Positions 6,464-14,946 of a stretch of 22,111 nt of DNA are shown piece after piece (position 1 is the stretch's first letter; each line of letters begins with the position of its first letter). Position numbers and translations under genes: made by a program. Source of the DNA: M3007 sp038203695 (GTDB lineage: Bacteria > Bacteroidota > Bacteroidia > Chitinophagales > Saprospiraceae); the NCBI GenBank assembly GCA_038203695.1, contig JBBRDQ010000061.1:1-22111 (forward strand), given 5' to 3'. The notes under the pieces were generated by a model that saw nothing but the letters and a program-made list of their open reading frames with translations, was not told the origin of the DNA and made no database searches.

Positions 6464-8197
6464 TTATTTCCCATACCGGAAATCCACCGGCACCCCGTTC
6501 GCCAGTAAATGGCCGTTCTGCTGGGTGTACGTGCTGCCGGCCGGAATCAACACCAGCACCTGCGCGGCATCGGCCGGAATGGCCAGCGTCACGACACCTT
6601 TGGCGCGGTATTGCAGGATTTTACGGGTGACTGTGTCATAAATATCAACCGCTTTTTTACCGACGTCGATGGGTACGTTTTTGGTTTCACTGAAAGGATT
6701 GTAGCGCAAATAGGTCGGATAGGCCTCCGTTTTGCGGAACATATCGGTCGCACGGCAGTCGATTTGCAGGATTTCCGCCACATTGGTAGCCTGAATAACG
6801 CCGCCCATAATGCCTACGTGGCCACTGCCATACACCGAAAACATCGTTTCCTGCGGCATACCCGGTGCCCATAGCGGACCGTCGCCCTGCGCAAAAGGCG
6901 TAATGCCTTTAAATTTTTCGTAACCCGATTGTTTGGTCAAACCCTCGTACGCGATCACGTTTTTGGTCACGGCTTTACGATCAGGCAGCGCTTGTAAGGA
7001 GTCGGGGATATCGTTCGGATAAAATAAACGGGCGGCATTGGTCGCATTCAGCGCCCATTTGCCGACGGCCCGCGCATACCGCTGGTCGTACCGCACGGTG
7101 GCGGTAAGGGGCCAGGCCAGGTCGAAGGTATTCATGGCAAAGCCGTAACCGCCCCGGTCGATGGTGCTGCCGGAGAGTCCGCTGACATCGTAACCGCCCC
7201 AGTTGTCCACGATCACGCCCCAGCCTTCGCGGCCGACCGCATCGCCGTCGAATGTCCAGTTCATGAATTTTTTCACGTCGTATTGCGCATCCGTTTCAGC
7301 ATTCAGGCGGGCGGCCATGTACGGCGCAAACGCCATCAGGATTTCATACGAGCGGTTCTCCTTTTGTCCGGCCAGAATATCGAGCGCATGGCGGGCCGCA
7401 CGCAGGTATTTTTCATCGCCGAATTTCAGGTACGCCGAATACAGGATAAACGCGTAACCGGCCGCCACATCTTCCTGCGCAGGAATGTGGTTTTTAGCGG
7501 GAGTCATGGTTTTAAAATCGAAATACGAGTAACTGTAACTTTTACCCATGATCGAATCCGACTTGTAAAACTGCTCGGCAATGGTGCGCATAATATCGCT
7601 GTAACCGGCTTCTTTCGGATAATAATTGCCCACGGCGTAAAACAGCACGTTGTTATACACTTCGTACCAGTAGTCGTTGCCGTAGCCGCCGCCGATATGG
7701 GCACCTTTGTTAGTGAAATTCATCACGACATTCCACCCGTTTTCCTGGTTGAAATAGTTGCGCGCCATACGGACATAATTGCGGCCGTCCTGCTTGCTTT
7801 TGTCGATGCCGACCAGCGTAGCGCCGAGAATGGATCCCAATGCGCCGAGTGCTTCGTGGTTTTCACCGTTGTTTACCCCGGCACCTTCGCGTATGTCGCC
7901 AATGGCAGTGTACAGTCCGTAGGTGGTTTCCTTGAAATTGCGCTGGGTGCGGTCTTCCCAGATCAGCGGCCAGAACGGACTTCTTTCATTGAAGTTGTAC
8001 ACCGTGCGGTCGTACTCCAGCGCCGTTTTTTTCCAGTCTTTCAACGCGTATGGTTTGGGGTGTTTGGGCATGGCTTCCACCCGGGCGACAGCGATCTGGG
8101 TGACCGGGATGGCGGTGGGCTGGAAGGCCGGCTGGGTCGTTTTGCAGGTGATACCCAGCAGTATACTGCAAAGGAGGAGGAGATGTTTGTGTAGCAT
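6464..8197 (-). CDS. Exported protein of an unrecognised family, paralogue of the secreted PUL enzyme module
   Basis: A 577-residue protein with ATG at 8195-8197. Residues 1-18 are a signal sequence; Cys18 (LLGITC) could be lipidated, though Thr at -1 is not an ideal lipobox, so periplasm or membrane-anchored are both possible. I do not recognise a named family. From residue 38 on it aligns throughout with residues 37-560 of the large secreted protein at 14947-18060. Shared motifs include LVGIDKSxQxGRN (128-140), GNDxWY (173-178), NWxF (313-316), WGGxxVSGL (333-341), RYDxRxARAxGKW (369-381) and AYPTYLxxNP (492-501). Helical repeats followed by a C-terminal beta domain suggest an (alpha/alpha)6-barrel glycosidase or lyase; this is inference. 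It is the last gene of the PUL, 60 bp after the MFS gene. Confidence 0.7.
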   Translation of the reverse strand: MLHKHLLLLCSILLGITCKTTQPAFQPTAIPVTQIAVARVEAMPKHPKPYALKDWKKTALEYDRTVYNFNERSPFWPLIWEDRTQRNFKETTYGLYTAIGDIREGAGVNNGENHEALGALGSILGATLVGIDKSKQDGRNYVRMARNYFNQENGWNVVMNFTNKGAHIGGGYGNDYWYEVYNNVLFYAVGNYYPKEAGYSDIMRTIAEQFYKSDSIMGKSYSYSYFDFKTMTPAKNHIPAQEDVAAGYAFILYSAYLKFGDEKYLRAARHALDILAGQKENRSYEILMAFAPYMAARLNAETDAQYDVKKFMNWTFDGDAVGREGWGVIVDNWGGYDVSGLSGSTIDRGGYGFAMNTFDLAWPLTATVRYDQRYARAVGKWALNATNAARLFYPNDIPDSLQALPDRKAVTKNVIAYEGLTKQSGYEKFKGITPFAQGDGPLWAPGMPQETMFSVYGSGHVGIMGGVIQATNVAEILQIDCRATDMFRKTEAYPTYLRYNPFSETKNVPIDVGKKAVDIYDTVTRKILQYRAKGVVTLAIPADAAQVLVLIPAGSTYTQQNGHLLANGVPVDFRYGK

Positions 8198-8257
8198 GAC
8201 GATAATAGAGACGTCCCATTGGTGCGGAATAAATTCTGCCCCCCGGACGGAGGTGAA

Positions 8258-9553
8258 TTAAATAGGTTCTCTGACGAGGCCGGGGTTACTCTCTGCATGT
8301 CCGCCCGTTTCCTGTTGCCAGACTGGGTCTTTTAAAATGGATTTGGCCATGAAAATACCCAGAAAGTGGACCGAGGCAATCACCAGCAGTGCATACCGCA
8401 AGGCCACATAATCACTCACGTACCGCGCCAGCACGATAAACAAACCGCAACCGAACAGGCGGCCGACGTACAGGCCGAGTTCGTGGTTGAAGATATAGGT
8501 GAATTCGTTGCGTTTTTCTCTTTGCGCCACGAAGTCGATAACTTTCATCTGGATCGGGAAATAGGCGATATCCAGCAGCGGCCGGGCAAAATTGAGGCAG
8601 GTGAGGAAAATAAGCACGCCCACAGCGGAGTATAAACCGGCATTGAAGGCCGCGCCGATCACGAACAGCGACAAACCGATGGTGTAAATTTTCAGGCGGT
8701 GTTCCGGACCGGTCATCCGGCCCAGTACGTATAGCAGGATCGCCGATAGCAGCGCTCCCAGCGACTGGATCAAGCCCAGCGCCCCTTCTTTACCCACCAG
8801 GCTTAACACCAGCAGGGTAGGGGCGGTAACGATATAACCCTGGGCAACGCCTTTCAACGCGGCCATACCCAGCATTTTGCGCCACAAAGGATGAAAATTA
8901 AAAAACAGGAACGGCGCTTTTTTCGGGTTTTGAAATTTACCGCGGTGCACGAGGATGGAGGCAGCTACGGTTAGTAAAAAAACGCAGCCGGTCAGGATGT
9001 AATAAGCGACATTTACATTGCTGTCGAACCAGCCGTTCTGCTGGGTTGCGGCGATAAACATGCCCGCAAAAAGCGGCACGATAATGCCCGTTATCATGTA
9101 AAAAAATGTCTCGATCCCGTAATAATACGTGCGGGTGCCGTCTTTGGTGGTATTGAGTGCCAGGAAATCACGGTTGGCCCAGAAGAACCCGTACGACAAA
9201 CCCATAATCAGGCCGGCTACAAACACGCCGATCGTATCGAGTTCATGCAACGACATCATGGCTGTCATGGAAATGCCGCTGAGCAACATGCCTAAGGCGT
9301 ACAAACGCGAGATCGGGATGCGGTTGAGCAAAAAACCGTTAATCATGAAGGTGGTTGGAATGCCTGTATAAACCGCCAGTTGAAAAATTACCACCAGACT
9401 GATATCCTCGGAGTTCCGCATAATATAAGCGCCGATAAATAGTTCGATGATCGGCATCACCAGGGCATAAATGAGGTTGGTCAACAGCAGCATCCGCATG
9501 CCGAGCGGGTGCGACTGGAAAAACGAGACTTCCTGTGTAATCTTTTGAAACAT
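8258..9553 (-). CDS. MFS-family transporter, probably for a PUL-derived disaccharide
   Basis: A 431-residue inner-membrane protein, ATG at 9551-9553, with about 12 hydrophobic segments in two halves separated by a cytoplasmic stretch (about 203-225, HRGKFQNPKKAPFLFFNFHPLW). The segment GLSYGFFWANRDFLAL (138-153) lies near TM4-5, and RNEFTYIFNHELGLYVGRLFG in the second half is rich in polar residues within membrane segments, which suits a sugar channel. Family: major facilitator superfamily, secondary transport driven by an ion gradient. In Bacteroidota, MFS permeases of this type commonly accompany GH130 genes and carry the disaccharide to the cytoplasmic phosphorylase. Here GH130 lies directly upstream (110 bp) and the 577-residue paralogue downstream (60 bp). 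The substrate is inferred from this context. Confidence 0.85.
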   Translation of the reverse strand: MFQKITQEVSFFQSHPLGMRMLLLTNLIYALVMPIIELFIGAYIMRNSEDISLVVIFQLAVYTGIPTTFMINGFLLNRIPISRLYALGMLLSGISMTAMMSLHELDTIGVFVAGLIMGLSYGFFWANRDFLALNTTKDGTRTYYYGIETFFYMITGIIVPLFAGMFIAATQQNGWFDSNVNVAYYILTGCVFLLTVAASILVHRGKFQNPKKAPFLFFNFHPLWRKMLGMAALKGVAQGYIVTAPTLLVLSLVGKEGALGLIQSLGALLSAILLYVLGRMTGPEHRLKIYTIGLSLFVIGAAFNAGLYSAVGVLIFLTCLNFARPLLDIAYFPIQMKVIDFVAQREKRNEFTYIFNHELGLYVGRLFGCGLFIVLARYVSDYVALRYALLVIASVHFLGIFMAKSILKDPVWQQETGGHAESNPGLVREPI

Positions 9554-9663
9554 GGCGCGGTGTGAAAAAAGTTAATAGGTGGTGTAATGCCGGATCGCTT
9601 ACGCCGGCGTGGGAAAGCCTAAAAAAGGGTCGGTTTATAGGAGCATTGCACAAGGCCGCTTAT

Positions 9664-10707
9664 TCACCCGATCAACCCGTTCAAAACTTCCCGCACGGAT
9701 AGGGTTGCTCCGCAAATTACTTCATCGGACGCGCCGTAGTACATCGTAATCTTGTCGCCATCGACCAGGTGTCCGTTGGTGAACACCACATTGCCAAAGA
9801 ATCCAGTTTTTTCGTACTCGGCAATCGGCTCGAACAACGGCGCTTCCGAACGCGCCAGTATTTTCGAGGGGTCATTCAGATCGAGCAGCACAGCGCCCAG
9901 GCAATAGCGGTGGTGCGCGTCGGCGCCGTGGTAAATTTCCAGCCAGCCGGCGTCCGTTTTGATCGGCGCAGCGCCGGCACCTACCCGGGCACTATCCCAC
10001 ATCCCCGGTCGGGTACGTACAATACACTGGTGGCCGCCCCAGTGCAGCAGATCTTTCGAAGCGGCAAGCCAGATAAAATTGCCACCCAGATCGACCCCCG
10101 ACGGGCGGTGCAGGCAGTAGTAATTATCGTTAATTTTTTCTTCAAACAAACAGCAATCCTTGTTGTGCGGGGGTAAGATCATGCCGTCGCGCTCGAAATG
10201 CTGCCAATCGCGGGTGCGGATCAAACCAACACCCACACCGTTTTCAGATACCTGCGTATACGTCAAATGATACACGCCATCGATCAAACTAACCCGAGAA
10301 TCTTCAATGCCGAAGGTCTCCAGTGCGCCCTGTCCAAAAATTTTAGTAGGATGGTCCGCCGGTTCATGAAAATGAATACCATCGTCGCTGCACACCAGCC
10401 GCAAATGGGAAATGGTCGAAAGATAAGTCATGCCTTTATAGCCCACCATGCGGGCGTCGGTCAAATTCAGGTCGGGGTCTTCTTTATTAAATTCCACAAT
10501 TTTCAGGCTGCCATCGGTCTGCATGACCGGAAAAGAGATCAACCCGTCTTTTTGCACCGGGCGTTCGGCTACGCGCAGCAGCAGCCACGTTTTGCCGGCA
10601 AACCGGAAAACGCCGGGATTCAGCACGCATTCTACCAGTAAATCCGGGCTGCTCGGCTGAATATCCTGGGTCTTTAGAATCGGGTTCTGTATAAATCTGT
10701 GGGCCAT
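9664..10707 (-). CDS. GH130 beta-mannoside phosphorylase-like enzyme
   Basis: A 347-residue cytoplasmic enzyme of the five-bladed beta-propeller family GH130, which acts on beta-mannosidic disaccharides or oligosaccharides. Key signs: VECVLNPGVF (25-34), LTDARM, the catalytic Asp136 in GIEDSRV (133-139), then DGVYHLTYT (143-151), and NKDCCLFEEK (182-191) followed by YCLHRP (197-202). Lys183, His200 and Arg201 fit the phosphate-binding set of true phosphorylases, arguing against a GH130 hydrolase. YHGAD (259-263) and FTNGHLVDGDKITMYYGASD near the end are also typical. The frame stays open upstream to a TTG at 10770, but ATG at 10707 is chosen because homologues begin close to RFxxNPIL and the extension runs through a terminator hairpin. 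Which sugar it releases (mannose-1-phosphate with glucose, GlcNAc or mannose) cannot be decided. Confidence 0.9.
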   Translation of the reverse strand: MAHRFIQNPILKTQDIQPSSPDLLVECVLNPGVFRFAGKTWLLLRVAERPVQKDGLISFPVMQTDGSLKIVEFNKEDPDLNLTDARMVGYKGMTYLSTISHLRLVCSDDGIHFHEPADHPTKIFGQGALETFGIEDSRVSLIDGVYHLTYTQVSENGVGVGLIRTRDWQHFERDGMILPPHNKDCCLFEEKINDNYYCLHRPSGVDLGGNFIWLAASKDLLHWGGHQCIVRTRPGMWDSARVGAGAAPIKTDAGWLEIYHGADAHHRYCLGAVLLDLNDPSKILARSEAPLFEPIAEYEKTGFFGNVVFTNGHLVDGDKITMYYGASDEVICGATLSVREVLNGLIG

Positions 10708-10723
10708 GAATGGATTTTTGAAT

Positions 10724-10778
10724 AAAAAAAGGCGCAGTCTGCCCCGCACCACCCAGGGTGTGGATGGCAAACTGCGCC
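10724..10778 (-). terminator. Intrinsic terminator or attenuator just ahead of GH130
   Basis: Read on the minus strand, GGCGCAGTTTGCC (10778-10766) pairs with GGCAGACTGCGCC (10743-10731): 12 Watson-Crick pairs and one G-U, with an imperfect inner stem, followed at once by seven T (10730-10724). It starts 15 nt after the stop of the LamG-array gene and ends 16 nt before the GH130 ATG. It should end part of the transcripts coming from susCD and thereby lower expression of the three distal genes, or protect the 3' end of the upstream message. Confidence 0.85.
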
Positions 10779-10793
10779 ATAGGTCAGTGTATC

Positions 10794-13700
10794 TTATTGT
10801 TTCTCAAACTTCAGGGAGCCGATATTTTTGCCACCCACGATGAAATTCATAAAATAGGTTCCGGTTGGATACGACTGGACATTCAGGGAGAATTGTCCGG
10901 CCGGTATTTCATTTTTGTTAAACCGCAGATCGCCCACCTGACGACCCTGTACGTCCGAAATACGGACTTGCAGATCCTGCTTGCTGTCAAAAGTGTGTTT
11001 TACCCACACCAGCGTAGTAGCCGGATTTGGATACACCTCTTTTACCATTGAGCGCAGCTCTGCGGTCAGGCCATCCTGCGTACCGGTCGTACCGGTGCTG
11101 AACAGGCGGCTGATTTCACCGCTGGAGAGCGCTTTGTTGTAAATTTTCACCTCGTCCAACGCGCCGTTGAAATACTGTCCGCCGTCGATCGGGTTGTTGC
11201 CCATACCCAACGGACGACCCGTGGTATTCAGTTTCGTAGCCACTGGCTGGCTGTTCGCCAGTTGACCATTTACATAGATTAGGTCGTTTACGCCATCGTG
11301 TACCATCGTTACGTACCACCAGAAACCTTTGACCATTTCATTGCCGTCTTTGGAGTCCATATCGGAAATGAAATTCGGGAACTGTGTATTGTTACCGTTA
11401 GTGGTCCAGACGATGCGCAGGTGTTGCGGCAGCGAAATTTTCCAGCGCTGGCTCCAGTGACCGAAATCGAGAATGTACGATTCGGCAATCGCCGTATTGA
11501 CCGAATCCACGCGAATCCAGAAACTTACTGTGGTGTAATCCGAAATCAACTGTACCGCATTCTGTACCAGGACGGAGTCGCGGTCGCCATCGAATTTGAT
11601 GTTTTGTGCGCCGCCGTTCGGGTGCGTTGCCGCCTGGAAAACCGGGTTGCCACCGATTGCGCCATGGTTGGCGTAAGGTGTCGCGTCGTTGGCGTTGCCT
11701 TCGAACGGATACCAGGCCACCAGACCGGCTTCACCGGTATTGATCTCTGCATCGGTCGAAATCGTCAGTTCAGATATGGGGGAGTTGTTGCCCGCTTTGT
11801 CGAATGCATACACCTCAAACGAGTACAGCGTCAGCGGATCGAGTCCGTTTACCAGTATGGAAGTGGAATTTTCCGCCAAAGAATCGAAGAAGGTACCATC
11901 TACGGTGACTACATAACCGAATACGCCGCGGTCGTCTGTAGAGGCATCCCAGGAAAGCAATACCGAAGTAGCGCCCGTAGCAGCCGTCAGATTACCTGGC
12001 GCGGTCGGAGGTGCGGTATCCGGGGTTTGTTCTTCGCCCGAAGTGACATTCAGGGTGGAGATGGTCGATTCGTTACCGGCTGCATCTACGGCACTAACGC
12101 CGAAGATAAAGTCGGTTTGCGCCGTTACATTCGCAAAATAAGCAGCTGTATTCGCAGTGGTCAGCACTTTGCTGCCGTCCTGATAAACGTTGTAAGCCGT
12201 AACCGCTACGTTGTCGGTGGAAGGCAACCACGACAGCGTGATGTTGTTGAAAAATACATCGGCGTTCAGGTCTTGCGGCGCGCTTGGCGCTTGATTATCC
12301 GGGTTAGCCGGTGCCTGCGATTGCGCAGCGTACAAAGCCGCTACTTCCGCATCCGTCAACGCTTTGTTGTAAATCTGTACTTCGTCGATCGAACCGTTGA
12401 ACCAGTTGCCGCCGTCAATCGGATTGTACCCGATGCCCAGTGGTTTGGCCGTGCTGTTCAAGGCGCCGGTCACTGATTTGGATCCTTTCAAAACACCGTC
12501 GATGAAAATTTTGTCCGTTGTACCATCGTGTATCATGACCACGTGTTTCCACACGCCGACCGGCAATTCATTGCCGCCGCCGGAATCCATATCGGAGATG
12601 CCGGAAGTATTGTTCGTCGTCCAGACCGGCTTGCCATGCGCAGGCAGGGAAATTTTCCAGCGTTCCTGCCAGCCGCCATTCGACAGCAGGAATACTTCAC
12701 CCGATCCGGGTAATGCTTTGATATTGACCCAAAAACTTACCGTCGTGTACGGCACATTTTGCTGTGGCGAATTGGCAGCCATAATTTCATCGTTCAGGCC
12801 GTCGAAAGCATAGGCTTTGTTGGCTTTATTGAAGCGGTCGTTCCCCAGCTGGGCACCGTTGACCACCGCATCATTGTGGTAATCGGTCTGGTCGTCAGCA
12901 CTGCCGTCGAAGGTGTAATTGGCCACCAGATCGCCGGTGAAAGTCGGCGTGGCGTTTTGTTCGGCATATAATGCCGCAATTTCCGCATCGCTCAGTGCGC
13001 GGTTGTAAATTTGTACGTCATCCAGACTGCCTTTGAAATAATTGCCGCCGTCGATCGGGTTGTAACCCAGGCCCAGCGGGCGGGTTGTCTTGTTGAGTTT
13101 ACCCAACACATCTTTCTGCGCGACCAGTACGCCGTTCATGAAAATCTTGTCTTTGGCACCATCGTGTACAAATACCACGTGTTTCCAGGCACCGACGACC
13201 AATACATTGCCGTTGCCGCTGTCCATGTCGGAAATACCGTTTTCGTAGTTGGTCGTGAAAACCGGTTTGCCATGCGACGGTACCGATACTTTAAAGCGTT
13301 GCTGCCAGCCGCCGTACGAAATCAGGTACGCCTCGCCTGAAGCCGGCAATTCGTCGGCTTTAATCCACATGCTGATGGTCGTGTAATCAGAATTCAACTG
13401 GATCGAATTCGCTGCGCGCAACGAATCTGCTCCGGCAAAATGGACGGCATTATTGGCAAAACCGAAACGATCGGTGGTTTTTACCGCGCTGCCGGCTTCG
13501 ATGTCGTTGCCGAACTGCGAAGAGTCATCGTTGTTGCCGGCAAATTTATACTGCGCTACGATATCGCTCGAAGTACCGGTGAAAGTCGATTGGGTGGTGT
13601 GCAAAGTGGCTACTTCCGTGCCGTTCAGGGCATAGTTATAGATCTGCACGTCGTCGATTACCCCGTCGAACCAGTTGCCGCCGTCCACGCCATTGAAGCC

Positions 13701-14912
13701 GATGGCCAGTGGTTTGGCAGTGCTGTTCATAGTGCCGGACACGGCTTTGGAAGCCACTTGTACGCCGTCGATGTAAATTTTGTCATTGGTGCCATCGTGG
13801 GTTGCCACGACATGGCTCCAGGTGTATGCTTTCAATTCATTGCCACCGCCGGCATCCATGTCGGAAATGCCGGAGCTGTTGTTGGTGGTCCATACCACTT
13901 TACCGTGCGCCGGAAGCGACATTTTAAAACGCTCCTGCCAGCCGCCGAACGACAGCAGGAAGGTCTCGCCATTGGCCGGAAGTGCATTGGGTTTTACCCA
14001 GAAACTAACCGTTGTGTAGGGCGAATTCAATTGGGCCGAATTGCTGGCTTTTACTTCCGAAGAAGTTCCGTTGAAGGCGTACGCTTGTGCGCCATACCCA
14101 AAACGGTCGGTGGTTGCTTTCACATCGGTGGTAGTGGCGGTGTTGCCGTACGCACTGGCATCTAATCCGTTGTTATTGAACGCATAAGAAGCCACCAGAC
14201 CCGGGCTGACGACCGGTGCGGTGTTCTGTACAGTGTACAGCGCCAGGATTTGTGCGGCACTCAGGGCCGTACCAAAAATGTTCAGTTCATCGATGGCACC
14301 ATTGAAATAGTTGCCTACGTCGATCGGGTTGTAACCGATGCCGAGTGGTCTGGCGGTGCTGTTCAGCGTGCCGGACACATTTTTTTCGGCTACTTGTACG
14401 CCGTTGATATAGATAATGTCTTTTGTGCCGTCGTGTACAAACGCCACGTGTTTCCAGATGCCAGGTACCAGTTCGTTGCCACCGCCGGCATCCATATCGG
14501 AAATGCCGGAAGAGTTGTTGGTGGTAAAGACCATTTTACCGTGGGTCGGCAGGGAGATTTTCCAGCGTTCCTGCCAGCCGCCGTTGGAAAGCAGGAATGC
14601 TTCTCCCTGACCGGGCAATGCAGTTACCTTGATCCAGAAAGCAATGGTAGTGTAATTGGTGTTCAGGGCTGCCGAGTTCGGCGCTTGTACAAAACTGTGT
14701 GTACCGTCAAAATTGTACGCGCGGTTGGCCCAGCCAAAGCGGTCCTGCGTCAACGTTGCGCCATTGACGGTGGCGTGGTTTGCGTTAGCCGACTGGTCCT
14801 GCGCATTGCCGGAGAAGGCATAACTGGCGACCGGCGTTTGTGCAAAAGCACCCGCGACTGCCAAAAGCCACCCGCAGCATAACAGGCAGACTGTTTTTAA
14901 ACATCGTTGCAT
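10794..14912 (-). CDS. T9SS-secreted multi-LamG adhesin or glycan-binding protein
   Basis: A 1372-residue protein with signal peptide 1-25 (AGAFAQ). Domains: LamG/ConA-like jelly rolls at about 27-227, 238-443, 449-653 and 660-863; fibronectin type III domains at about 873-957 and 966-1054; a fifth LamG at about 1062-1272; and a type A T9SS sorting domain from about 1290 (VYPNPATT) to KFEKQ at the end. The first four LamG units are near tandem copies with a period of 211-212 residues, each carrying WQxRxKxSxPxHG, SGISDMDxGxGN or a close form, and a PLxxGxNxxDxGNxFxG segment. No catalytic motif is seen, so a surface glycan-binding or scaffolding role is likely. It follows the secreted putative enzyme by 34 bp and is surely co-transcribed with it. 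A hairpin terminator follows. Confidence 0.9.
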   Translation of the reverse strand: MQRCLKTVCLLCCGWLLAVAGAFAQTPVASYAFSGNAQDQSANANHATVNGATLTQDRFGWANRAYNFDGTHSFVQAPNSAALNTNYTTIAFWIKVTALPGQGEAFLLSNGGWQERWKISLPTHGKMVFTTNNSSGISDMDAGGGNELVPGIWKHVAFVHDGTKDIIYINGVQVAEKNVSGTLNSTARPLGIGYNPIDVGNYFNGAIDELNIFGTALSAAQILALYTVQNTAPVVSPGLVASYAFNNNGLDASAYGNTATTTDVKATTDRFGYGAQAYAFNGTSSEVKASNSAQLNSPYTTVSFWVKPNALPANGETFLLSFGGWQERFKMSLPAHGKVVWTTNNSSGISDMDAGGGNELKAYTWSHVVATHDGTNDKIYIDGVQVASKAVSGTMNSTAKPLAIGFNGVDGGNWFDGVIDDVQIYNYALNGTEVATLHTTQSTFTGTSSDIVAQYKFAGNNDDSSQFGNDIEAGSAVKTTDRFGFANNAVHFAGADSLRAANSIQLNSDYTTISMWIKADELPASGEAYLISYGGWQQRFKVSVPSHGKPVFTTNYENGISDMDSGNGNVLVVGAWKHVVFVHDGAKDKIFMNGVLVAQKDVLGKLNKTTRPLGLGYNPIDGGNYFKGSLDDVQIYNRALSDAEIAALYAEQNATPTFTGDLVANYTFDGSADDQTDYHNDAVVNGAQLGNDRFNKANKAYAFDGLNDEIMAANSPQQNVPYTTVSFWVNIKALPGSGEVFLLSNGGWQERWKISLPAHGKPVWTTNNTSGISDMDSGGGNELPVGVWKHVVMIHDGTTDKIFIDGVLKGSKSVTGALNSTAKPLGIGYNPIDGGNWFNGSIDEVQIYNKALTDAEVAALYAAQSQAPANPDNQAPSAPQDLNADVFFNNITLSWLPSTDNVAVTAYNVYQDGSKVLTTANTAAYFANVTAQTDFIFGVSAVDAAGNESTISTLNVTSGEEQTPDTAPPTAPGNLTAATGATSVLLSWDASTDDRGVFGYVVTVDGTFFDSLAENSTSILVNGLDPLTLYSFEVYAFDKAGNNSPISELTISTDAEINTGEAGLVAWYPFEGNANDATPYANHGAIGGNPVFQAATHPNGGAQNIKFDGDRDSVLVQNAVQLISDYTTVSFWIRVDSVNTAIAESYILDFGHWSQRWKISLPQHLRIVWTTNGNNTQFPNFISDMDSKDGNEMVKGFWWYVTMVHDGVNDLIYVNGQLANSQPVATKLNTTGRPLGMGNNPIDGGQYFNGALDEVKIYNKALSSGEISRLFSTGTTGTQDGLTAELRSMVKEVYPNPATTLVWVKHTFDSKQDLQVRISDVQGRQVGDLRFNKNEIPAGQFSLNVQSYPTGTYFMNFIVGGKNIGSLKFEKQ

Positions 14913-14946
14913 AATTGTTGTAATTTATAGTGTAAGAATTGTTGAT

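Noticed and set aside
6132..6641. A 169-codon plus-strand frame across the MATE-PUL gap
   Set aside because: It runs through the terminator hairpin and into the 3' end of the opposite gene, and shows no domain; the minus-strand nuclease-like reading is more informative.
9554..9663. Promoter or terminator between GH130 and MFS genes
   Set aside because: Only a short palindrome (acgccggcgt) and no TANNTTTG box or stem with T-run could be found; the gap looks like an ordinary operon spacer.
10708..10770. TTG start that would extend GH130 by 21 residues
   Set aside because: The extension is encoded by the terminator hairpin, has no similarity to GH130 N-termini, and the ATG at 10707 begins close to the conserved RFxxNPIL.
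11298..12476. A 392-codon open frame on the plus strand opposite the LamG array
   Set aside because: It is antisense to a well-supported repeated-domain gene, has no recognisable domain, and the low stop frequency follows from the codon use of the true gene; similar frames occur opposite each LamG unit.
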